From positions 1 to 7,762 of the forward strand of contig CAKUYM010000202.1 in NCBI GenBank assembly GCA_934716785.1: a stretch of DNA of 7,762 bases, written 5' to 3'. Position numbers and translations under genes: made by a program. This DNA is from an uncultured Bacteroides sp. (lineage in GTDB: Bacteria; Bacteroidota; Bacteroidia; Bacteroidales; Bacteroidaceae). Under the pieces are notes generated by a model, which ran no database searches, was not told where the DNA came from, and saw only the letters and a list, made by a program, of their open reading frames with translations. Numbering within the stretch: position 1 is the first letter of the stretch; every line of letters begins with the position of its first letter. Of this stretch, positions 6,785 to 7,762 are shown in pieces.

Positions 6785-6861
6785 CTTTCATAGTATCGTT
6801 TTATCAGCGGATATAAATCTACATAATAAATCAATTTCATTAATTAAATTCAAGTATCAAA

Positions 6862-7762
6862 ATGAGGAAATCAATTCTCTCGTTTGTGCTCTTTTTTATT
6901 CTGACAAGTATCCCTCTGTTGCTTTTTGCACAAGGTGGATACTTGGTAAGGGGACATATTATTTCAGCGGAAGATAATGAACCGATGATTGGTGTGTCTG
7001 TCTTGGAGAAAGGTACAACAAACGGAGTAATTACCGATATAAATGGTAATTACAGTATTACAGTGACGAAATCTCCCGCCATTTTGCAGTTTTCTTATGT
7101 TGGAATGCAGACTGTGGAGAGGAACGTGACAGTATCTACCCGCATTGATCTGAAGTTGGAGAGTAATGCCCAGCAGATGGATGAAGTAGTGGTAGTGGCG
7201 TATGGAGTACGCAAGAAAGGCACAATTGCCGGTTCCGTATCGACGGTGAAGGCTGAAAAGATGGAGAATGTACCTGCTGCCAGCTTTGACCAGGCATTAC
7301 AGGGACAAGCTCCGGGATTGATGGTAATGGCTGTTTCCGGTGAGCCCAGTGTGGCGGCATCTTTTCAGATCAGAGGTGTCAATTCTTTGAGTTCGGGCAC
7401 TTCGCCCTTGTTTATTCTTGATGGGGTGCCTGTTTCCAGTGCCGATTTCAATACGCTTAATCCGAGTGATATTGAGTCTGTTTCCGTACTGAAGGACGCT
7501 TCTTCCACTTCTATTTATGGGGCACGTGCAGCTAATGGCGTAGTGGTTATTACGACAAGACGCGGACTTGCACTTGACAAGGCTAAGGTGACATTCCGCA
7601 CACAGTTGGGTATTTCGCAGTTGGCACAGGAAAAATGGACTCAGATGAATACGGCAGAACGTATTTTATTTGAGAAAGAGGTAGGACTGGATAAGGGTAA
7701 AGATTATAATCTTCTCCGGAAAACGGATATCAACTGGATGGATGCCGTGTTTAATGACAGGG
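6862..7762 (+). CDS. SusC-family TonB-dependent outer-membrane receptor, 3' end missing
   Basis: Outer-membrane importer of the SusC/RagA type, taking up glycans or other oligomers with energy from TonB-ExbBD; normally paired with a SusD surface lipoprotein encoded just downstream. 300 codons are visible of a usual ~1000. Residues 1-23 are a signal peptide (basic MRKS, hydrophobic core, cleavage likely FA-Q at 23/24). Residues ~27-100 form the carboxypeptidase-regulatory-like beta domain (VRGHIISAEDNEPMIGVSV, TDINGNYSI). A TonB box, DEVVVVAYG, lies at 107-115. The plug follows: LQGQAPGLMV, IRGVNSL, PLFILDGVPV, and the hallmark SDIESVSVLKDASSTSIYGA (203-222) plus RAANGVVVITTRRG. There is no STN domain, so direct signalling through a partner anti-sigma factor is not indicated. 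The frame stays open to the edge with no lesion. ATG 6862 is chosen for the signal peptide; it has no Shine-Dalgarno, only A/T-rich sequence. The substrate cannot be told. Confidence 0.96.
   Translation, partial: MRKSILSFVLFFILTSIPLLLFAQGGYLVRGHIISAEDNEPMIGVSVLEKGTTNGVITDINGNYSITVTKSPAILQFSYVGMQTVERNVTVSTRIDLKLESNAQQMDEVVVVAYGVRKKGTIAGSVSTVKAEKMENVPAASFDQALQGQAPGLMVMAVSGEPSVAASFQIRGVNSLSSGTSPLFILDGVPVSSADFNTLNPSDIESVSVLKDASSTSIYGARAANGVVVITTRRGLALDKAKVTFRTQLGISQLAQEKWTQMNTAERILFEKEVGLDKGKDYNLLRKTDINWMDAVFNDR

Larger units (their letters stand above)
6593..6840 (-). other. Overlapping minus-strand open frames, possible remnant of a decayed gene
   Basis: A 48-codon frame runs from ATG at 6840 to TGA at 6694-6696 and begins MKLIYYVDLYPLIKRYYESK. 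In another frame, 56 codons are open from 6760 down to 6593, including IIDPQDINNLTNKYVKWELL, ending at TAA 6590-6592. The residue mix of both looks more protein-like than the plus-strand readings, and reading from the first into the second would need one frameshift somewhere in 6694-6760. I do not recognise a family. AT-rich DNA can give such runs by chance, and the stretch is also the presumed receptor leader, so this is weak. Confidence 0.13.
6236..6861. other. AT-rich intergenic region between nadE and the SusC-like receptor
   Basis: About 626 bases with no long convincing gene, visibly richer in A and T than the flanking coding sequence. It must hold the divergent promoters for nadE (left edge) and the receptor (right). 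Contents I can point to: the nadE -7 box (6263-6270), a 41-codon membrane-type frame (6330-6455), a rightward promoter candidate (6503-6533), a 27-codon frame (6599-6682), a small hairpin (6762-6784), and overlapping minus-strand open frames (6593-6840). A TTG-started frame at 6385-6579 is not supported. I see no tRNA, rRNA, CRISPR repeats, insertion-sequence ends or long inverted repeats that would suggest a phase-variable promoter. Confidence 0.7.

Noticed and set aside
6834..6853. Short dyad AATTT...AAATT just before the receptor ATG
   Set aside because: Five A/T pairs around an eight-base loop are expected by chance in such AT-rich DNA.
6236..6861. Phase-variable (invertible) promoter ahead of the receptor
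   Set aside because: I looked for matching inverted repeats flanking the -7 box and found none of useful length; only a seven-base direct match (TGTCTAT) recurs.

Overview
The window looks like the chromosome of a gut-type Bacteroidota, most likely Bacteroides or a close relative. Three things point there: the fused HisB with a phosphatase front half, a SusC-family outer-membrane receptor at the right edge, and perfect copies of the Bacteroides -7 promoter element (TAnnTTTG) in front of genes with weak or no Shine-Dalgarno sequences.

Left part (2-4270, + strand): four tightly spaced histidine biosynthesis genes in the order hisG (5' end cut by the window edge), hisD, hisC, hisB, with gaps of only 18-27 bases. 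They cover ATP phosphoribosyltransferase (step 1), bifunctional imidazoleglycerol-phosphate dehydratase/histidinol-phosphatase (HisB), histidinol-phosphate aminotransferase (HisC) and histidinol dehydrogenase (HisD). The middle-pathway genes hisI/E, A, H and F do not follow; a strong hairpin closes the cluster right after hisB. The promoter lies left of the window.

Middle part (4310-6235, - strand): a long, glutamine-dependent NAD+ synthetase (nadE) converges on hisB. The two genes share one AT-rich 16-18 bp hairpin whose right arm also encodes the last NadE codons. A perfect -7 box sits just ahead of nadE.

Right part: about 626 bases of AT-rich sequence (6236-6861) separate nadE from a divergently transcribed SusC-like TonB-dependent receptor (6862 to the right edge, incomplete). 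This stretch is the least explained part of the window. It holds a 41-codon reading frame with a good Shine-Dalgarno and one predicted membrane segment, a perfect -7 promoter box about 330 bases ahead of the receptor, a 27-codon frame just downstream of that box, a small GC-topped hairpin, and two overlapping minus-strand open frames that might be remains of a decayed gene. None of these is proven.

Taken together, the window runs from conserved amino-acid and cofactor housekeeping genes into the start of a probable nutrient-uptake (SusC/SusD-type) locus. I see no convincing new multi-gene system; the most useful leads are the small membrane ORF, the long receptor leader, the altered metal-binding loop of HisB and the duplicated initiation site at the hisC/hisB junction.
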